From the NCBI GenBank assembly GCA_035501935.1, contig DATJVC010000013.1:1-64000 (forward strand): 64,000 bases of DNA. The letters run 5' to 3'. The notes below the pieces were generated by a model that saw only the letters and a list, made by a program, of their open reading frames with translations, ran no database searches and was not told where the DNA came from. The translations under genes and the position numbers were made by a program. Positions 44,227-56,800 of the stretch are shown piece by piece (the first letter of the stretch is position 1; each line of letters begins with the position of its first letter). The stretch comes from Gammaproteobacteria bacterium. GTDB lineage: Bacteria; Pseudomonadota; Gammaproteobacteria; JAJPIJ01.

Positions 44227-45404
44227 ACGGCGTGACCATACTCGGTTCCACCGGCACGATCGGCGTGAATACGCTCGACGTGATTTCCCGACATCACGAT
44301 CGCTATCGTGTCGTGGCCCTGGCCGCACATCGCAATGTGGATGCCCTCCTGGCGCAGTGTCGTGTCTGGCGGCCGGCCTATGCGGCGCTGGCGGATGAAC
44401 GCAGCGCGGACACGCTGCGGTCGCAACTGAGGAGTGAAGGCCTGGCCACCGAGGTGCTGGGAGGCGCGCGGGCGATTGAAACCGTTGTCGCGCTGCCGGA
44501 GGCGCAGTCCGTCATGGCGGCCATCGTCGGCGCGGCGGGCCTGCTGCCCACGCTGGCGGCGGCGCGCGCGGGCAAGCGCGTCCTGCTGGCCAACAAGGAG
44601 GCGCTGGTCATGTCCGGGCGCCTGTTCATGGAGGCGGTGCGCCAGAATGGCGCCACCCTGCTGCCCATCGACAGCGAACACAATGCACTTTTCCAATGTA
44701 TGCCCACGGGATTCGAGCAGGGGCTGGAACGGATGGGCGTGCGCCGCATTTTATTGACGGGTTCCGGCGGCCCCTTCCGCTGCACGCCGCCGCAGGAGCT
44801 TGCCGCCGTCACGCCGGAGCAGGCCTGCGCGCATCCGAACTGGGTGATGGGCCGCAAGATTTCCGTGGACTCGGCGACGATGATGAACAAGGGACTGGAG
44901 ATCATCGAGGCCTGCTGGCTGTTCAACACCACGCAGGACAAGATACAGGTGGTCATCCATCCCCAGAGCATCATTCATTCCATGGTGGAGTACGCCGACG
45001 GCTCGGTGCTGGCGCAACTCGGCAATCCGGACATGCGCACCCCGATCGCGCATGCGCTGGCGTGGCCGGAGCGCATGGAATCGGGCGTTGCCAGCCTCGA
45101 TCTGTTTGCGCGCGCGCATTTCGATTTCGAACCGCCGGATGAACGGCGCTTTCCATGCCTGCGTCTGGCCCGTCAGGCGCTTGCACAGGGCGGCACCGCC
45201 ACTGCCATCCTGAATGCCGCAAATGAGGAGGCGGTGGCGGCGTTTTTGGAACGCCGCGCCGGCTATCTGCAGATTCCGGAACTGATAGAGATGGCGCTTG
45301 AAGCGGTGCCGTCGCATCCTGCAGCCTCGCTCGACGTGATTTTGCGCGACGACGCATCGGCGCGCGATTGTGTGCACCGCCGCCTGCGCGAGGCCGCAGC
45401 ATGA
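44220..45404 (+). CDS. dxr: 1-deoxy-D-xylulose 5-phosphate reductoisomerase
   Basis: Start ATG 44220 ([22 protein letters not shown]) overlaps the cdsA stop. The 394-residue enzyme has the NADPH motif GSTGTIG, the metal- and substrate-binding [14 protein letters not shown] and [19 protein letters not shown]. It commits DXP to MEP in isoprenoid synthesis, which also feeds the neighbouring uppS. The gene ends in an ATGA overlap with rseP. Confidence 0.97.
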   Translation: MVNGVTILGSTGTIGVNTLDVISRHHDRYRVVALAAHRNVDALLAQCRVWRPAYAALADERSADTLRSQLRSEGLATEVLGGARAIETVVALPEAQSVMAAIVGAAGLLPTLAAARAGKRVLLANKEALVMSGRLFMEAVRQNGATLLPIDSEHNALFQCMPTGFEQGLERMGVRRILLTGSGGPFRCTPPQELAAVTPEQACAHPNWVMGRKISVDSATMMNKGLEIIEACWLFNTTQDKIQVVIHPQSIIHSMVEYADGSVLAQLGNPDMRTPIAHALAWPERMESGVASLDLFARAHFDFEPPDERRFPCLRLARQALAQGGTATAILNAANEEAVAAFLERRAGYLQIPELIEMALEAVPSHPAASLDVILRDDASARDCVHRRLREAAA

Positions 45405-46777
45405 GCATCCTGACGGCGGTGGTCGCGTTCATAGCGGCGATCTGCATCTTGGTGACCATCCATGAGTACGGTCACTTCTGGGTGGCCCGGCGGTTGGGTG
45501 TCAAAATCCTGCGTTTTTCGATCGGTTTTGGGCAGCCGTTGTGGAAGTGGCGTGTGGGCAGGGATCAAACGGAGCTGACGGTGGCGGCCATTCCACTCGG
45601 CGGCTATGTGAAGATGCTGGACGAGCGCGAAGGCGAAGTGCCGGCGGCGGAATTGCATCGCGCCTTCAACCGCAAGCCACTCCTGAGCCGCGCGCTGGTC
45701 GTGCTCGCAGGCCCCCTGGCCAATTTTCTGTTCGCCATGCTGGCATATACCGTGGTCTATGTGATTGGCGTGGAGGGCATCAAGCCGGTGATCGGCGAGG
45801 TGCAACCCGGAAGCCCCGCGGCGCTGGCTGGCCTGCAGCGCAACGATGAAATCGTGGCCATTGATGACGAGGCCACGCCGACCTGGGGCAATGTCATTGA
45901 AATCACGCTGCCGCGGGTGCTGGAACATTCCACATTACATGTGCGCACACGTGACGCCGCCGGCGAGGAGCACCTGCGCATGCTGCCGTTGGATGGATTG
46001 CGCATCGACGATGTCACCCGTGGTGATTTGTTCAAGAAGCTGGGCTTCGAACAGTTTCAACCGGTATATACGCCGGTGATTCAGAAGGTCCTCTCCGGCG
46101 GTGCGGCGGCGCGCGCGGGTCTGCAGGCCGGCGATCGGCTGATGGAACTGGACGGCCGGCCGCTGCGCAACAGCGCGCAGTTCATAGATGCCGTGGCGGC
46201 AAAGCCCGATAACCCGCTGATCCTCGAGATTGAACGACAGGGGCGTCCAATGACTTTGACGGTCACACCGCAGTCAGTGGCGGACAAGGACAAGGGGCAT
46301 GTCGGGCGCATCAATGCCGTAATCGCCGTGCCGGAAGAAGCGCGCAGCGAAATGCAGCGCCTCTTCGCGGTTGAGCGTTATGGCGTGATCGGTGCCGTTC
46401 ACAAGGCCTGGGATCGCAGCTGGCAGATTTCGTGGCTGACGCTCAAGTTGATGGCCAGCATGATCCGGCGCGAGGCCTCGCTGGACAACATCAGCGGCCC
46501 AATCAGCATCGCCCAGTATGCCGGCCGTTCGCTCAGCCTGGGCGCGGCGCGGTTTCTGGAATTCATGGCATTCGTCAGCATCAGCCTGTTTGTGCTGAAT
46601 CTGCTGCCGGTGCCGCTACTGGATGGCGGGCATTTAATGTATTACCTTATTGAGTTTGTGGTACGCAGGCCGCTGCCGGAATCCGTGCAGGCAGTGGGGC
46701 AGCAGGTGGGATTGGTATTGTTGCTGATGCTGATGGGACTGGCGTTTTACAACGACATCCTGCGACTGTGGTCTTGA
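45401..46777 (+). CDS. rseP: Site-2 membrane protease RseP
   Basis: The 458-residue protein starts at ATG 45401 in an ATGA overlap with dxr. The zinc motif is in the first helix ([15 protein letters not shown], HExxH). Two PDZ domains lie at about 115-300, and the second metal-site segment is [14 protein letters not shown] near the end. It cuts the anti-sigma factor RseA during envelope stress. Overall topology is four membrane helices. bamA follows 40 bases later, so BAM assembly and the stress protease are linked. Confidence 0.96.
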   Translation: MSILTAVVAFIAAICILVTIHEYGHFWVARRLGVKILRFSIGFGQPLWKWRVGRDQTELTVAAIPLGGYVKMLDEREGEVPAAELHRAFNRKPLLSRALVVLAGPLANFLFAMLAYTVVYVIGVEGIKPVIGEVQPGSPAALAGLQRNDEIVAIDDEATPTWGNVIEITLPRVLEHSTLHVRTRDAAGEEHLRMLPLDGLRIDDVTRGDLFKKLGFEQFQPVYTPVIQKVLSGGAAARAGLQAGDRLMELDGRPLRNSAQFIDAVAAKPDNPLILEIERQGRPMTLTVTPQSVADKDKGHVGRINAVIAVPEEARSEMQRLFAVERYGVIGAVHKAWDRSWQISWLTLKLMASMIRREASLDNISGPISIAQYAGRSLSLGAARFLEFMAFVSISLFVLNLLPVPLLDGGHLMYYLIEFVVRRPLPESVQAVGQQVGLVLLLMLMGLAFYNDILRLWS

Positions 46778-46817
46778 CGCCCATCGTTGCAGTCCATGCA
46801 ATAACTATATAAAAAAG

Positions 46818-49121
46818 ATGCGATTAGTCAATTATATTAACAGGCTCCTTTATGTGTGCCTGACGCTTGTGGCGCTGCTTCCGCAGCCGTCCTATGCCAT
46901 GGAATCCTTCGTGGTCCGGGACATACGCTTGGAGGGCCTATCCCGTATCTCCCCCGGCACGGTGTTCAATTATCTGCCGGTCAAGGTCGGCGACAACTTC
47001 GATGAAGGCAAATCGGCCGATGCGGTCAAGGCCCTGTTCAAGACCGGCCTGTTCGACGACGTCAAACTGGAGCGCGACGGCGATGTGTTGGTGGTGAAGG
47101 TCAAGGAGCGCCGCGCCATTGCGCAGATCAACATCACCGGCAACAGCGACATCAAGACCGAGGACCTGCTGAAGGGTCTCAAGGACAATGGCTTCGCCGA
47201 GGGCGAGGTCTACGATAAGTCCAAGCTGGATCGAGTCGCGCTGGAATTGCAACGGCAGTATTTCTCGCAAGGTAAATATGGTGTCAAGATCGACACCAAG
47301 GTGACGGACCTCGACAACAACCGGGTCGCCATCGCCATCAGCATCTCCGAGGGGCGGGTGGCGCGCATCAAACAGATCAATATCGTCGGCAACAAGGTAT
47401 TCAGCGAGAAGGAATTACTCAAGCAATTCAAGCTGTCAACGCCGACCGCCTTTTCATTTTTCACCCGCGCCGACCAATATTCCAAACAGAAGCTGGGGGC
47501 CGATCTGGAATCGCTGCGGTCCTTCTATCTCGACCGCGGTTACATCAACTTCAATGTGGAATCCACCCAGGTGTCCATCACTCCGGACAAGAATGACGTC
47601 TATGTGACCGTGAATATCACCGAGGGCAACCAGTATAGCCTGGACGATGTCAAACTGGCGGGTGAGTTGATTGTCCCGCAGGAGGATTTGTTCAAGGTGG
47701 TGCGCACGCGCAAGGGCATGATTTTCTCGCGCAAGGATGCCACCGACAGCACGAAGGGCGTCACCGAGCGGCTGGGCAAGGATGGTTATGCATTCGCCAA
47801 CGTCAATGCCGTGCCGGACATTCATGCCGACAAGAAGACCATCACCCTCACTTATTTCATCGATCCCGGCAAACGGGTGTACGTTCGCCGCATCAATTTC
47901 TTCGGCAACACCAAGACGCGCGATGAGGTATTGCGGCGTGAAATGCGGCAACTGGAGGGCGCCTATCTAGACACCGCCAAGGTCGAGCGCTCGAAGGTGC
48001 GCCTGCAGCGCCTGGATTATTTCAAATCGGTCAATGTCGAGACCCCGGCCGTTCCAGGCACGACCGACCAGGTGGACGTCAATTTCACCGTGGAGGAGAA
48101 GCCTTCCGGGAATCTGCTGCTGGGACTGGGCTTCTCGCAATCGCAGGGCCTTATTTTCAACAGCAGCGTCACCCAGGATAATTTCCTGGGCAGCGGCAAG
48201 CGCGTTGATTTCGCCTTCAACAACAGCGACGTGAACCGCGCCTATCGGCTGGGCTATCTCGATCCTTACTGGACAGTGGACGGCGTGAGCCAGGGGTACA
48301 GCATCGGTTATCAGGAAACCAATTCTTCCGATTTGAACATCGTCCAGTTTGATTCGGCCACGTTCAACGTGGGCACGGAATTCGGCATCCCCCTGACCGA
48401 GTACAACAGCATCGACATCGGATTGCAATACGAGAAAACAAATATCTCAAATACGAACAGCTTGACGACACAGCAGGTGCTCGATTTTCTTGCGCGGGAA
48501 GGGCATAACTACGACGATATAAAGTTGACAAGCAGTTTCGCCTATGACACACGCAACAAGGCCTTCCTGCCGGATCGCGGTACCTTGCACAAGATATCTG
48601 TCGAACTGGCCACGCCGGGCGGTGACCTGGAATATTACAAGATGTTCTATGATGCGCGCTGGTTCTATCCGCTGACGGATACCTATACGCTGGCGCTGCA
48701 CGGCCGTTTTGGCTACGGCGATAGTTATGGAAGGACTCAGGAATTGCCGTTCTTCGAGAACTTCTACGCCGGTGGCCCGCGTACTGTGCGGGGTTACGAG
48801 GAAAATACGCTGGGTCCCAAGGATGCGAACGATCTGGCCACGGGCGGGAATGTCGAGATAATAGGCAATGCCGAGGTGATCCTGCCGGTGCCTTATCTAT
48901 CCGACATCGAATCGCTGCGTATTTCCGGTTTCCTGGATACGGGCAATATATACGGCGTCAATGAAAGCGTGGATCTCGGCCAATTGCGCTATTCCGCGGG
49001 ATTGGCGGGTTTGTGGCAGTCACCCTTTGGTGTGTTGACCATCAGCGTTGCCCAGCCCTTCAACACCCAATCCAGTGACCGGACCCAGGCATTCCAGTTT
49101 ACATTCGGCACTTCCTTCTAA
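46818..49121 (+). CDS. bamA: Outer-membrane assembly factor BamA
   Basis: The 767-residue protein has a signal peptide (about 1-27), five POTRA domains (about 28-425), each with the F-x-G-N start (ITGNSDIKTEDL, IVGNKVFSEKEL, FFGNTKTRDEVL), and a 16-strand barrel ending in SF. The VRGY motif (TVRGYEENTLGP, barrel loop 6) is present. It inserts beta-barrel proteins, including the TolC-like and TpsB proteins of this window. skp follows, as in most gammaproteobacteria. Confidence 0.97.
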   Translation: MRLVNYINRLLYVCLTLVALLPQPSYAMESFVVRDIRLEGLSRISPGTVFNYLPVKVGDNFDEGKSADAVKALFKTGLFDDVKLERDGDVLVVKVKERRAIAQINITGNSDIKTEDLLKGLKDNGFAEGEVYDKSKLDRVALELQRQYFSQGKYGVKIDTKVTDLDNNRVAIAISISEGRVARIKQINIVGNKVFSEKELLKQFKLSTPTAFSFFTRADQYSKQKLGADLESLRSFYLDRGYINFNVESTQVSITPDKNDVYVTVNITEGNQYSLDDVKLAGELIVPQEDLFKVVRTRKGMIFSRKDATDSTKGVTERLGKDGYAFANVNAVPDIHADKKTITLTYFIDPGKRVYVRRINFFGNTKTRDEVLRREMRQLEGAYLDTAKVERSKVRLQRLDYFKSVNVETPAVPGTTDQVDVNFTVEEKPSGNLLLGLGFSQSQGLIFNSSVTQDNFLGSGKRVDFAFNNSDVNRAYRLGYLDPYWTVDGVSQGYSIGYQETNSSDLNIVQFDSATFNVGTEFGIPLTEYNSIDIGLQYEKTNISNTNSLTTQQVLDFLAREGHNYDDIKLTSSFAYDTRNKAFLPDRGTLHKISVELATPGGDLEYYKMFYDARWFYPLTDTYTLALHGRFGYGDSYGRTQELPFFENFYAGGPRTVRGYEENTLGPKDANDLATGGNVEIIGNAEVILPVPYLSDIESLRISGFLDTGNIYGVNESVDLGQLRYSAGLAGLWQSPFGVLTISVAQPFNTQSSDRTQAFQFTFGTSF

Positions 49122-49177
49122 AACCGGCCGTCCGACGGTAAGATCGCGCCGTCGATGACAGTCCTTAACTTTGGAGC

Positions 49178-49807
49178 ATGACCTTGAAAAATCTGAAACT
49201 GATTCGTACCGTCCTGATGGCCGCCGCCGTTTTGTCGATGACGCCCGCCGCAGGCGCCGAGGATTTGAAGATCGGCGTCGTCAATGTCATCAAGGTGCTC
49301 GATGGATCCCCACAGGCCCAGAAGGCCAGCAAGGCGCTCGAAAGGGAATTCTCCACCCGCCAGAAGGACTTGACCGGCATGCAGAAGTCACTCAAGGATA
49401 TGCAGGATAAGTTCAGCAAGGATGGCGCCACGATGGCGGATACCGAGGCGCAGCAGATGGAGCGGGACATCACCACCAAGCAGCGCGATCTGCGCCGTGC
49501 CCAGGATGAATACCGCGAGGACTTCAACCTCCGACGCAGCGAAGAATTGGGCAAGATGCAGAAGGAGATCATCCAGACCATCCAGGCCGTGGCCAAGGAA
49601 CAGGGCTTCGATCTCGTGCTGGGCGATGCGCTCTATGCCAGCAGCAAGGCGGACATCACCGCCGCCGTTCTGGATCGCCTGAGAAAAACGGGAGGCGCCG
49701 ATACCGACAGCGCCGCCGAAGACAAGAAATCGTCCGGAACCTCGGGCGCCGGCAATGCAGCGGCCGCGGCGAGGAAACCGGGCGGCGCCGCCGGGGATCT
49801 ACCCTGA
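49178..49807 (+). CDS. skp: Periplasmic chaperone Skp (OmpH)
   Basis: The 209-residue protein has a signal peptide (about 1-27, ending AAGA). The Skp fold begins [20 protein letters not shown], has long charged coiled-coil arms and closes with [18 protein letters not shown]. It prevents misfolding of outer-membrane proteins in the periplasm. A low-complexity tail (about 35 residues, Ala/Gly-rich) extends beyond the usual C-terminus. The Shine-Dalgarno sequence TTGGAG lies close to ATG 49178. Confidence 0.94.
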   Translation: MTLKNLKLIRTVLMAAAVLSMTPAAGAEDLKIGVVNVIKVLDGSPQAQKASKALEREFSTRQKDLTGMQKSLKDMQDKFSKDGATMADTEAQQMERDITTKQRDLRRAQDEYREDFNLRRSEELGKMQKEIIQTIQAVAKEQGFDLVLGDALYASSKADITAAVLDRLRKTGGADTDSAAEDKKSSGTSGAGNAAAAARKPGGAAGDLP

Positions 49808-49841
49808 CGGCGGCTCGACCCCGCCGCGAGGGCCCTCTGAC

Positions 49842-50864
49842 GTGGGTTCCAAGACGGGTCACAAAACCCTGGGAGAGCTGGCGGCGCATGTTGGCGCCGA
49901 GTTGCACGGCGACCCAAAGGTTACCGTGCGGCGTCTGGCGACGCTGGATCAGGCCGGGGCCGGCGATCTGTCCTTTCTCTACAACCGTCGCTACCGCAAG
50001 TTTCTGAAGGTGACCGCCGCTTCCGCGGTCATTCTCTCGCCGGCGGATGCGGCTGACTGCGCGGTAGCCACCCTGGTAATGGACAATCCATATCTGGGTT
50101 ATGCGCGCGCCGCGAATCTGCTCACTGCCATGCCACCACCACCGGGTGGCGTGCATGCGACGGCGGCCGTGCATCCGGAGGCGCGCGTGGATCCTACCGC
50201 GATGGTGGGGCCCCACGCGGTGGTGGAGGCTGGCGCGGAAGTGGGCGAGCACGTGATGCTGGAGGCGGGCTGTGTAGTGCAGCACGGCTGCCGTATCGGC
50301 GGCCACAGCCGGATCGAGGCCAACGCGGTGGTGGGGACGGGGGTGACGGTGGGACGGCGCTGCATAATCCACGCCGGCGCGATCATCGGCGCCGATGGCT
50401 TCGGCTTTGCACGCGACGGACAGCAATGGGTGAAAATACCGCAAATGGGAGGTGTGCATATCGGTGATGATGTGGAGATCGGCGCCAACACGACCATCGA
50501 TCGCGGCGCCTTGAAGGACACTCTCATCGAAGATGGTGTCAAGATCGACAATTTGGTCCAGATCGGGCACAACTGCCGCATCGGCGCCCACACCGCAATT
50601 GCCGGGTGTGTGGGTATCGCCGGCAGCGTGACGATCGGCCGAAGGTGTCTCATCGGCGGCGCCGTCGGCATCGCCGGCCATCTTGAGATCGCGGATGATG
50701 TCACTGTGACGGCCATGAGCGGCGTGCACAAATCGATTTTGAAGCCGGGGGTGTATTCCTCCGGCTGGCCGGTGCAGGAGAACAGGACCTGGCACCGCTA
50801 TCTGGCCCAGATAAGCCGGCTGGCCCGCGGCCCGAAACAATCCGCGCGGAATGACGATGAATAA
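49842..50864 (+). CDS. lpxD: UDP-3-O-acylglucosamine N-acyltransferase LpxD
   Basis: I use GTG 49842 because it gives the usual 340 residues; upstream frame would read into skp. The N-terminal uridine-binding domain (about 1-100) precedes a left-handed beta helix of hexapeptide repeats. The active-site His lies in [22 protein letters not shown] and following [17 protein letters not shown]. It adds the second hydroxyacyl chain in lipid A synthesis. It overlaps fabZ by 14 bases. Confidence 0.95.
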   Translation: MGSKTGHKTLGELAAHVGAELHGDPKVTVRRLATLDQAGAGDLSFLYNRRYRKFLKVTAASAVILSPADAADCAVATLVMDNPYLGYARAANLLTAMPPPPGGVHATAAVHPEARVDPTAMVGPHAVVEAGAEVGEHVMLEAGCVVQHGCRIGGHSRIEANAVVGTGVTVGRRCIIHAGAIIGADGFGFARDGQQWVKIPQMGGVHIGDDVEIGANTTIDRGALKDTLIEDGVKIDNLVQIGHNCRIGAHTAIAGCVGIAGSVTIGRRCLIGGAVGIAGHLEIADDVTVTAMSGVHKSILKPGVYSSGWPVQENRTWHRYLAQISRLARGPKQSARNDDE

Positions 50865-51345
50865 AGGGCACACACCGGGAGCGGGTGCCGCCAGCGCGGT
50901 CACGATGGATGTCCACGACATCCTGCGGCTGCTGCCGCACCGTCATCCCTTTCTGCTGGTGGACAAGGTGCTGGCATGCACGCCGGATCGTTCCATCAGC
51001 GTGGTCAAGAACGTCACCTATAATGAACCGTTTTTCCCCGGGCACTTCCCCAACCGTCCCATCATGCCCGGCGTATTGATCCTCGAGGCGATGGCACAGG
51101 CCACCGGTCTGCTGGCCTTTTATTCCCGCGGCGAAACGCCCAATGACGGCACCATGTATTATCTGGTGGGCGTGGACAAGGCGCGCTTCAAAAAGCCCGT
51201 CGAGCCGGGAGATCAATTGATCCTGGACATCACGCTGGATCGCCGCATCCGCGACATCTACCGGTTCATCGGCGAAGGCAGGGTTGGGAGTGAAGTCGTG
51301 TGCACGGCGGAATTTCTCACCACGAAGATGGAATTCAGGCGATGA
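50851..51345 (+). CDS. fabZ: 3-hydroxyacyl-ACP dehydratase FabZ
   Basis: The 164-residue hot-dog-fold protein has [14 protein letters not shown], the catalytic His in [26 protein letters not shown] (with the Glu of LEAMAQ), and the closing [19 protein letters not shown]. It dehydrates hydroxyacyl-ACPs in fatty acid elongation and competes with LpxA/LpxD for hydroxyacyl-ACP. The start could also be ATG 50857; the N-terminal 17 residues are not conserved. Confidence 0.95.
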   Translation: MTMNKGHTPGAGAASAVTMDVHDILRLLPHRHPFLLVDKVLACTPDRSISVVKNVTYNEPFFPGHFPNRPIMPGVLILEAMAQATGLLAFYSRGETPNDGTMYYLVGVDKARFKKPVEPGDQLILDITLDRRIRDIYRFIGEGRVGSEVVCTAEFLTTKMEFRR

Positions 51346-51373
51346 GCCCGGCGTCCATGGAGAACGCCGGGAA

Positions 51374-52147
51374 ATGATTGATGCCAGCGCCCGCATCGAT
51401 CCGCGCGCGCGGCTCGCCGAGGGTGTGGACGTCGGTCCCGGATGCCTGATTGGCGCTGATGTCGAAATCGACGGCGACACACGCATTGCTCCTTACGTCA
51501 TCATCCATGGCTCCACGCGCATAGGACGGCGGAATCAGATTCATCCCTTTTGTGTCATCGGCGGCGATCCCCAGGATAAAAAATACCAGGGCGAGGGCAG
51601 TACCCGGCTGGAAATCGGCGACGACAACACCATCCGTGAACACTGCACCATCAATCGCGGCACCGTGCAGGGTGGCGGCGTCACGCGCATCGGTGATCAC
51701 AACTGGGTCATGGCCAATGTGCATATCGCGCATGATTGCCAGGTCGGTAGTCACACCGTTTTTGCCAACAACACCGCGCTGGCCGGGCATGTCGCTATCG
51801 AGGATCACGTCATTCTGGGAGGCTTCACCGGCGTGCATCAGTTCTGTCGCGTCGGTGCCTACAGTTTTGCCGCTATTGCCTCGGTGATCGTCAAGGATGT
51901 GCCGCCCTATCTCATGGTGGCCGGCAACACGGCGGAGACCCGCGGCCTCAACCGGGAGGGTCTGAAACGTCATGGCTTTTCAGCCGAAACCCTTCAGCTG
52001 CTTCGGCAGGCCTACAAGATTCTGTACCGGCAGCATCTGCCGCTGAGCGAGGCCGTTGAGCAGTTGAAGGCGTTGAATGGCGGGAGCGCAGAAGTCCGGC
52101 GTCTGGTGGATTTCGTCAGCCGCTCCACGCGCGGCATCGTGCGCTGA
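51374..52147 (+). CDS. lpxA: UDP-N-acetylglucosamine acyltransferase LpxA
   Basis: Start ATG 51374 (MIDASARIDPRARLAEGVDVGPG) gives 257 residues; longer versions read into fabZ. The hexapeptide beta helix contains the active-site His in VHIAHDCQVGSH and the substrate-binding HQFCRVGAYSF. It catalyses the first step of lipid A synthesis from UDP-GlcNAc and hydroxyacyl-ACP. The C-terminal helical domain is normal. Confidence 0.96.
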   Translation: MIDASARIDPRARLAEGVDVGPGCLIGADVEIDGDTRIAPYVIIHGSTRIGRRNQIHPFCVIGGDPQDKKYQGEGSTRLEIGDDNTIREHCTINRGTVQGGGVTRIGDHNWVMANVHIAHDCQVGSHTVFANNTALAGHVAIEDHVILGGFTGVHQFCRVGAYSFAAIASVIVKDVPPYLMVAGNTAETRGLNREGLKRHGFSAETLQLLRQAYKILYRQHLPLSEAVEQLKALNGGSAEVRRLVDFVSRSTRGIVR

Positions 52148-52162
52148 TCGCAGGAATGGCGT

Positions 52163-53296
52163 ATGCCCCGGGTCGCGATCATCGCTGGCGAACCCTCCGG
52201 CGACCGGCTGGCCGCCGCCTTGATCCGCGCCCTGCGCGCGCAGCGAAACGATCTGGAATTCTGCGGCATCGCCGGACCGGAGATGATTGCCGCCGGCTGT
52301 TCGGCATGGGCTCCGATGGGCCGGCTGGCGGTCATGGGAATCGGCGAGATCCTGCGGCGTTACCGCGAACTGCGCGTCCTCCAGCATCAAGTCATCGACT
52401 TCCTGAAGATTTGGCTGCCGGACGTCTTCATTGGCGTGGATGCGCCGGAATTCAACCTCGCGCTCGAGGAGCGCCTGCACGCATCGGGGATTCGCTGCAT
52501 CCATTACGTCAGTCCCAGCGTCTGGGCGTGGCGGGAACGGCGCCTGCAACGGCTGCGGCGGGCCGTGGATCGCCTGTTGGTGTTGTTTCCGTTTGAAGAA
52601 ACCTATTATCGGGACCGGGGGGGCGTGCCGTTTCGCTTTGTGGGACATCCACTGGCGGATGAATTGCGGGCCTTGCCCGATCGGGCATCGCTGCGCGTCA
52701 CCCTTGGCCTGACGCCTTTCGACCGTGTCCTGGCGCTTTTGCCCGGCAGCCGGGAGAATGAACTCCGGCATCATGCGAAAATATTTCTGCGCACCGCCGC
52801 GTTATGCAGGAAAAAATTTCCCGATTTGAAAGTGCTGGTGCCGCTGGTGAGCGAGGACCATGAGCGCTTGTGGCGCGACCTGCTGCCGGACGCCGGGCCG
52901 GAAGTGCGTTTCCCGCGCGGCCGGTCGCGGGAGGCACTGGCGGTGGCGGATGCGGCCTTGATCACCTCCGGCACCGCCACGCTGGAGGCCATGTTGCTGG
53001 GGTGCCCCATGGTGGTGGCCTACCGCGCGTCCTGGCTGAGCTACGCCTTTATCCGGCCACTGCTGCGTCTGCGCAGGTTTTCCCTGCCCAATCTCATCGC
53101 CAGATCGTCCATCGTTCCGGAATATATACAGGGTGCGGCCCGACCCGGCGCGCTGGCGTTGAGTCTCCTGGAACTGCTGCAACCCGGGGCAGCGGCGGCC
53201 GCCCGACAGCGCAAGAGATTTGCCAGGCTGGCCGGCCAGTTTCCCCCCAACGCCAGTGCGCGCGCCGCAGATGCAGTTCTGGAATTGCTGCCGTGA
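52163..53296 (+). CDS. lpxB: Lipid-A-disaccharide synthase LpxB
   Basis: The 377-residue GT-B glycosyltransferase has the N-terminal [30 protein letters not shown] and [13 protein letters not shown]. The C-terminal donor-site segment is [14 protein letters not shown], with [20 protein letters not shown]. It joins UDP-diacylglucosamine to lipid X at the inner membrane. The stop overlaps the rnhB start (GTGA). Confidence 0.96.
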   Translation: MPRVAIIAGEPSGDRLAAALIRALRAQRNDLEFCGIAGPEMIAAGCSAWAPMGRLAVMGIGEILRRYRELRVLQHQVIDFLKIWLPDVFIGVDAPEFNLALEERLHASGIRCIHYVSPSVWAWRERRLQRLRRAVDRLLVLFPFEETYYRDRGGVPFRFVGHPLADELRALPDRASLRVTLGLTPFDRVLALLPGSRENELRHHAKIFLRTAALCRKKFPDLKVLVPLVSEDHERLWRDLLPDAGPEVRFPRGRSREALAVADAALITSGTATLEAMLLGCPMVVAYRASWLSYAFIRPLLRLRRFSLPNLIARSSIVPEYIQGAARPGALALSLLELLQPGAAAAARQRKRFARLAGQFPPNASARAADAVLELLP

Positions 53297-53886
53297 CGGT
53301 GCTTTTGGTCCGCATCGCGGGCATCGATGAAGTGGGGCGCGGGCCGCTGGCCGGGCCCGTGCTGGCGGCGGCGGTTGTGCTGCATCCTGACCGGCCCATC
53401 GACGGACTCAGGGATTCGAAACTGCTGACCGCCCGCCGGCGCACCTGCCTGGCCGAAGAGATCCGTGTGCGGGCCTGGCACTGGGCCCTGGGCCGCGCCG
53501 AGGTGCACGAAATCGACGGGCTCAACATCCTGCGGGCGAGCCTCCTGGCGATGGAGCGCGCAGTCGCCGCACTGGCGGAACCACCTGACGCCGCAGTGGT
53601 GGATGGCCTGCACGCGCCCCGCATTCCCTGTCCGGTGGAGACACGCGTCGCGGCCGATCGGGATGTGCCGGCGGTCAGCGCGGCCTCGATCCTGGCCAAG
53701 GTCTGCCGCGATTTGGAGATGGTGTCACTTGATCATATGTATCCTGGATACGGGTTCGCCAGGCACAAGGGTTATCCCACCGCCGAACACCTGCTGGCCT
53801 TGCAACGGCTGGGGCCCACGCCCATCCATCGACGTTCGTTTGCGCCCGTGCGGGAATGGAACAAATTGCGGGAAGCGCGGCAATGA
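53293..53886 (+). CDS. rnhB: Ribonuclease HII
   Basis: GTG start at 53293 (a second in-frame GTG at 53299 is possible), 197 residues. Active-site acidic residues lie in [20 protein letters not shown] (Asp-Glu), in AVVDG and in [17 protein letters not shown]. The last domain has the usual [17 protein letters not shown]. It removes single ribonucleotides and RNA from DNA-RNA hybrids. It overlaps dnaE by four bases, so repair and replication genes are coupled. Confidence 0.95.
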   Translation: MTVLLVRIAGIDEVGRGPLAGPVLAAAVVLHPDRPIDGLRDSKLLTARRRTCLAEEIRVRAWHWALGRAEVHEIDGLNILRASLLAMERAVAALAEPPDAAVVDGLHAPRIPCPVETRVAADRDVPAVSAASILAKVCRDLEMVSLDHMYPGYGFARHKGYPTAEHLLALQRLGPTPIHRRSFAPVREWNKLREARQ

Positions 53887-56800
53887 GTTCCTTCGTTCAT
53901 TTACGATTGCATACCGAGTACTCGCTGATCGATGGCCTGATCCGGATCGAGCCGCTGATGGCGGCCGTCGCCGCGGCGGCCATGCCGGCGGTGGCGTTGA
54001 CCGATCAGAACAATCTCTTCGCAATGATGAAGTTCTATCAGGCGGCGGAACACGCCGGCATCAAACCGATCATCGGCGCCGATCTGTGGCTGCGGCGCCC
54101 GCAACGCGCGCTGTCGCGCTTCGTGCTCCTGTGCCGGAATCCGCAGGGCTACCGCCATCTCGCGCAGCTGATCACTCGTGGCTACATGGAAAACCAGCGG
54201 GAGGGCAGGCCCTGCATCGAATGGGATTGGCTGCAGGAGCACGCGGATGGACTGATCGCCCTGTCCGGCGGCCGCGAGGGCGATGTCGGCCAGGCGCTCC
54301 TCGGCGGCGATGTCGCATGGGCCGAAGAGCTGACGGCGGAATGGGCGCACTGTTTCCCGGACGCCTACTATCTGGAATTGCAGCGCACCGGGCGCCCGCA
54401 GGAGGAGGAATACCTGCAGGCGGCGGTGGACCTCGCAGCGCGGCGCGGCCTGCCGGTGGTGGCCACCAATGATGTGCGTTTTCTCCACGCCGCGGATTAC
54501 GAGGCCCACGAAGCCCGCGTCTGCATTCATGAAGGCCGTACGCTGGCCGATCCACGGCGTCCGCATCTCTATTCCCCGCAGCAATATCTGCGGTCGCCGG
54601 AGGAAATGACGACGCTGTTCTCCGATCTGCCGGAGGCCCTCGCCAACACCGCGCATGTCGCGGCGCGTTGCAATTTTGAATTGCAGTTCGGCAAATACCA
54701 TCTGCCGGCCTTCCCGGTCCCGGAGGGGCATGACGCGGCGTCCTGGCTGCGGGCGGAAGCGGCCTCAGGTTTGGAGGCGCGCCTGCAAAAACTTCATGGC
54801 GACCGGACGGCGGAACGCGCGCCGCCTTACCGGCAGCGCCTGGCGCTGGAAAGCGACGTCATCGCGGGCATGGGTTTCGCCGGCTATTTTCTCATTGTGG
54901 CTGATTTCATCCGCTGGGCGAAGACGCGCGGAATTCCCGTGGGGCCGGGCCGTGGTTCCGGCGCCGGTTCGCTGGTGGCCTATGCGCTCGGGATCACCGA
55001 ACTCGACCCGCTGCGTTATGACCTGCTGTTCGAGCGCTTTCTCAATCCGGAGCGCGTGTCGATGCCGGATTTCGACGTGGACTTCTGCATGGATCGCCGC
55101 GACGAGGTGATCCACTATGTCACGGAAAGGTACGGCCAGGATCGCGTGGCGCAGATCATCACCCACGGCACCATGGCGGCCAAGGCGGTGGTGCGGGATG
55201 TGGGCCGGGTGCTGGATCTGCCGTACAAATTCGTCGATCAGGTGGCCAAGCTGGTTCCCTTCGCGCTTGATATGACATTGGAGCGTGCGCTGGCGGAGGA
55301 GCCGGCGCTCAAGGCGCGCTATGAACAGGAGGAGGAGGTCCGCACCTTGATCGATCTGGCGCTGAACCTGGAGGGTTTGTCGCGCAACGCCGGGCGGCAT
55401 GCCGGCGGCGTGGTCATCGCGCCGGCGCCGCTGACCGACTTCATGCCGTTGTACTGCGAGCCGGGCGGCACTTCTCCAGTCACGCAGTTGGACATGCTCG
55501 ATGTCGAGGTGATGGGATTGGTGAAATTCGATTTTCTCGGCCTGCGCACGTTGACCATCATCGATTGGGCGTTGCGTGACATCAATGCGGCCCGCGCCGC
55601 GCAGGGACAGACGCCGATTGATATCAACCTGTTGCCGCTGGATGACAGGCCCACCTACGATCTCATCCGCCGTGCCGACACCACGGCGATCTTCCAGCTG
55701 GAATCACGCGGCATGCGCGACCTCATCCGCCGATGGCAGCCCGACACCTTTGGGGATCTGGTGGCGCTGGTGGCCATGTTCCGGCCCGGCCCGCTGGGTT
55801 CGGGCATGGTCGAGGACTTCATCAGCCGCAAACAGGGCCGCGCGCGCGTGCATTACCCGCATCCGGCGCTGGAGGCCATTCTCAAACCCACCTGGGGCGT
55901 CATCGTCTATCAGGAACAGGTCATGCAGATCGCGCAGGTACTCGCCGGTTATACGCTTGGCGCCGCCGACCTCCTGCGCCGGGCCATGGGCAAGAAAAAG
56001 CCCGAGGAAATGGCCAAGCAGCGCGCGGTGTTTCTGGATGGCGCGATGAAGAACGGCGTCAAGGAGGCCGTGGCGGCCAGCATTTTTGATCTGATGGAGA
56101 AGTTCGCCGAGTACGGATTCAACAAGTCGCACTCCGCGGCCTACGCGCTGGTGGCCTATCAGACGGCCTGGTTGAAGACGCATCATGGCGCGGTATTCAT
56201 GGCGGCGGTGCTGTCCTCGGAGATGGACGACACGGACAAGATCGTTTCACTGATCCGCGATTGCCGGCGCCGCAACATCGAGGTGCAGCGGCCCGACATC
56301 AACAGCGGCACGCACCATTTCACCGCCGTTGACGCCGGCACGATTCGCTACGGGCTGGGGGCGATCAAGGGTGTGGGGCGATCCGCGGCCGAGGCCATTG
56401 TGCAGGAACGCGCTGAGCGCGGCGTCTACACGGATTTGTTCGACCTGTGCCGGCGCCTGGATTTGCACCGGGTGAATCGTCGCGTGCTGGAAGCCCTGAT
56501 CCGCGCCGGGGCGCTTGATGCCCTGGGTCCGCACCGCGCCTCTCTCATGGCCACGCTGGGACTGGCCTTGCAACAGGCCGAGCAGAGCGGGCTGCGTGAA
56601 TCGGCCGGCCAGGAGGACCTCTTCGCCACCGGCGCAGGCGACACCGCCGACCAGGCACGGATACTGTCCGACACTGAATTTGTACACATGCCGGAATGGC
56701 CGGAGGAGGAGCGCCTGTTGGGTGAGCAGGCGACGCTTGGGCGTCCCATGACCGGGCATTTGATCGATCGGTATCTTGCCGACATTGAGAACATGAGGCT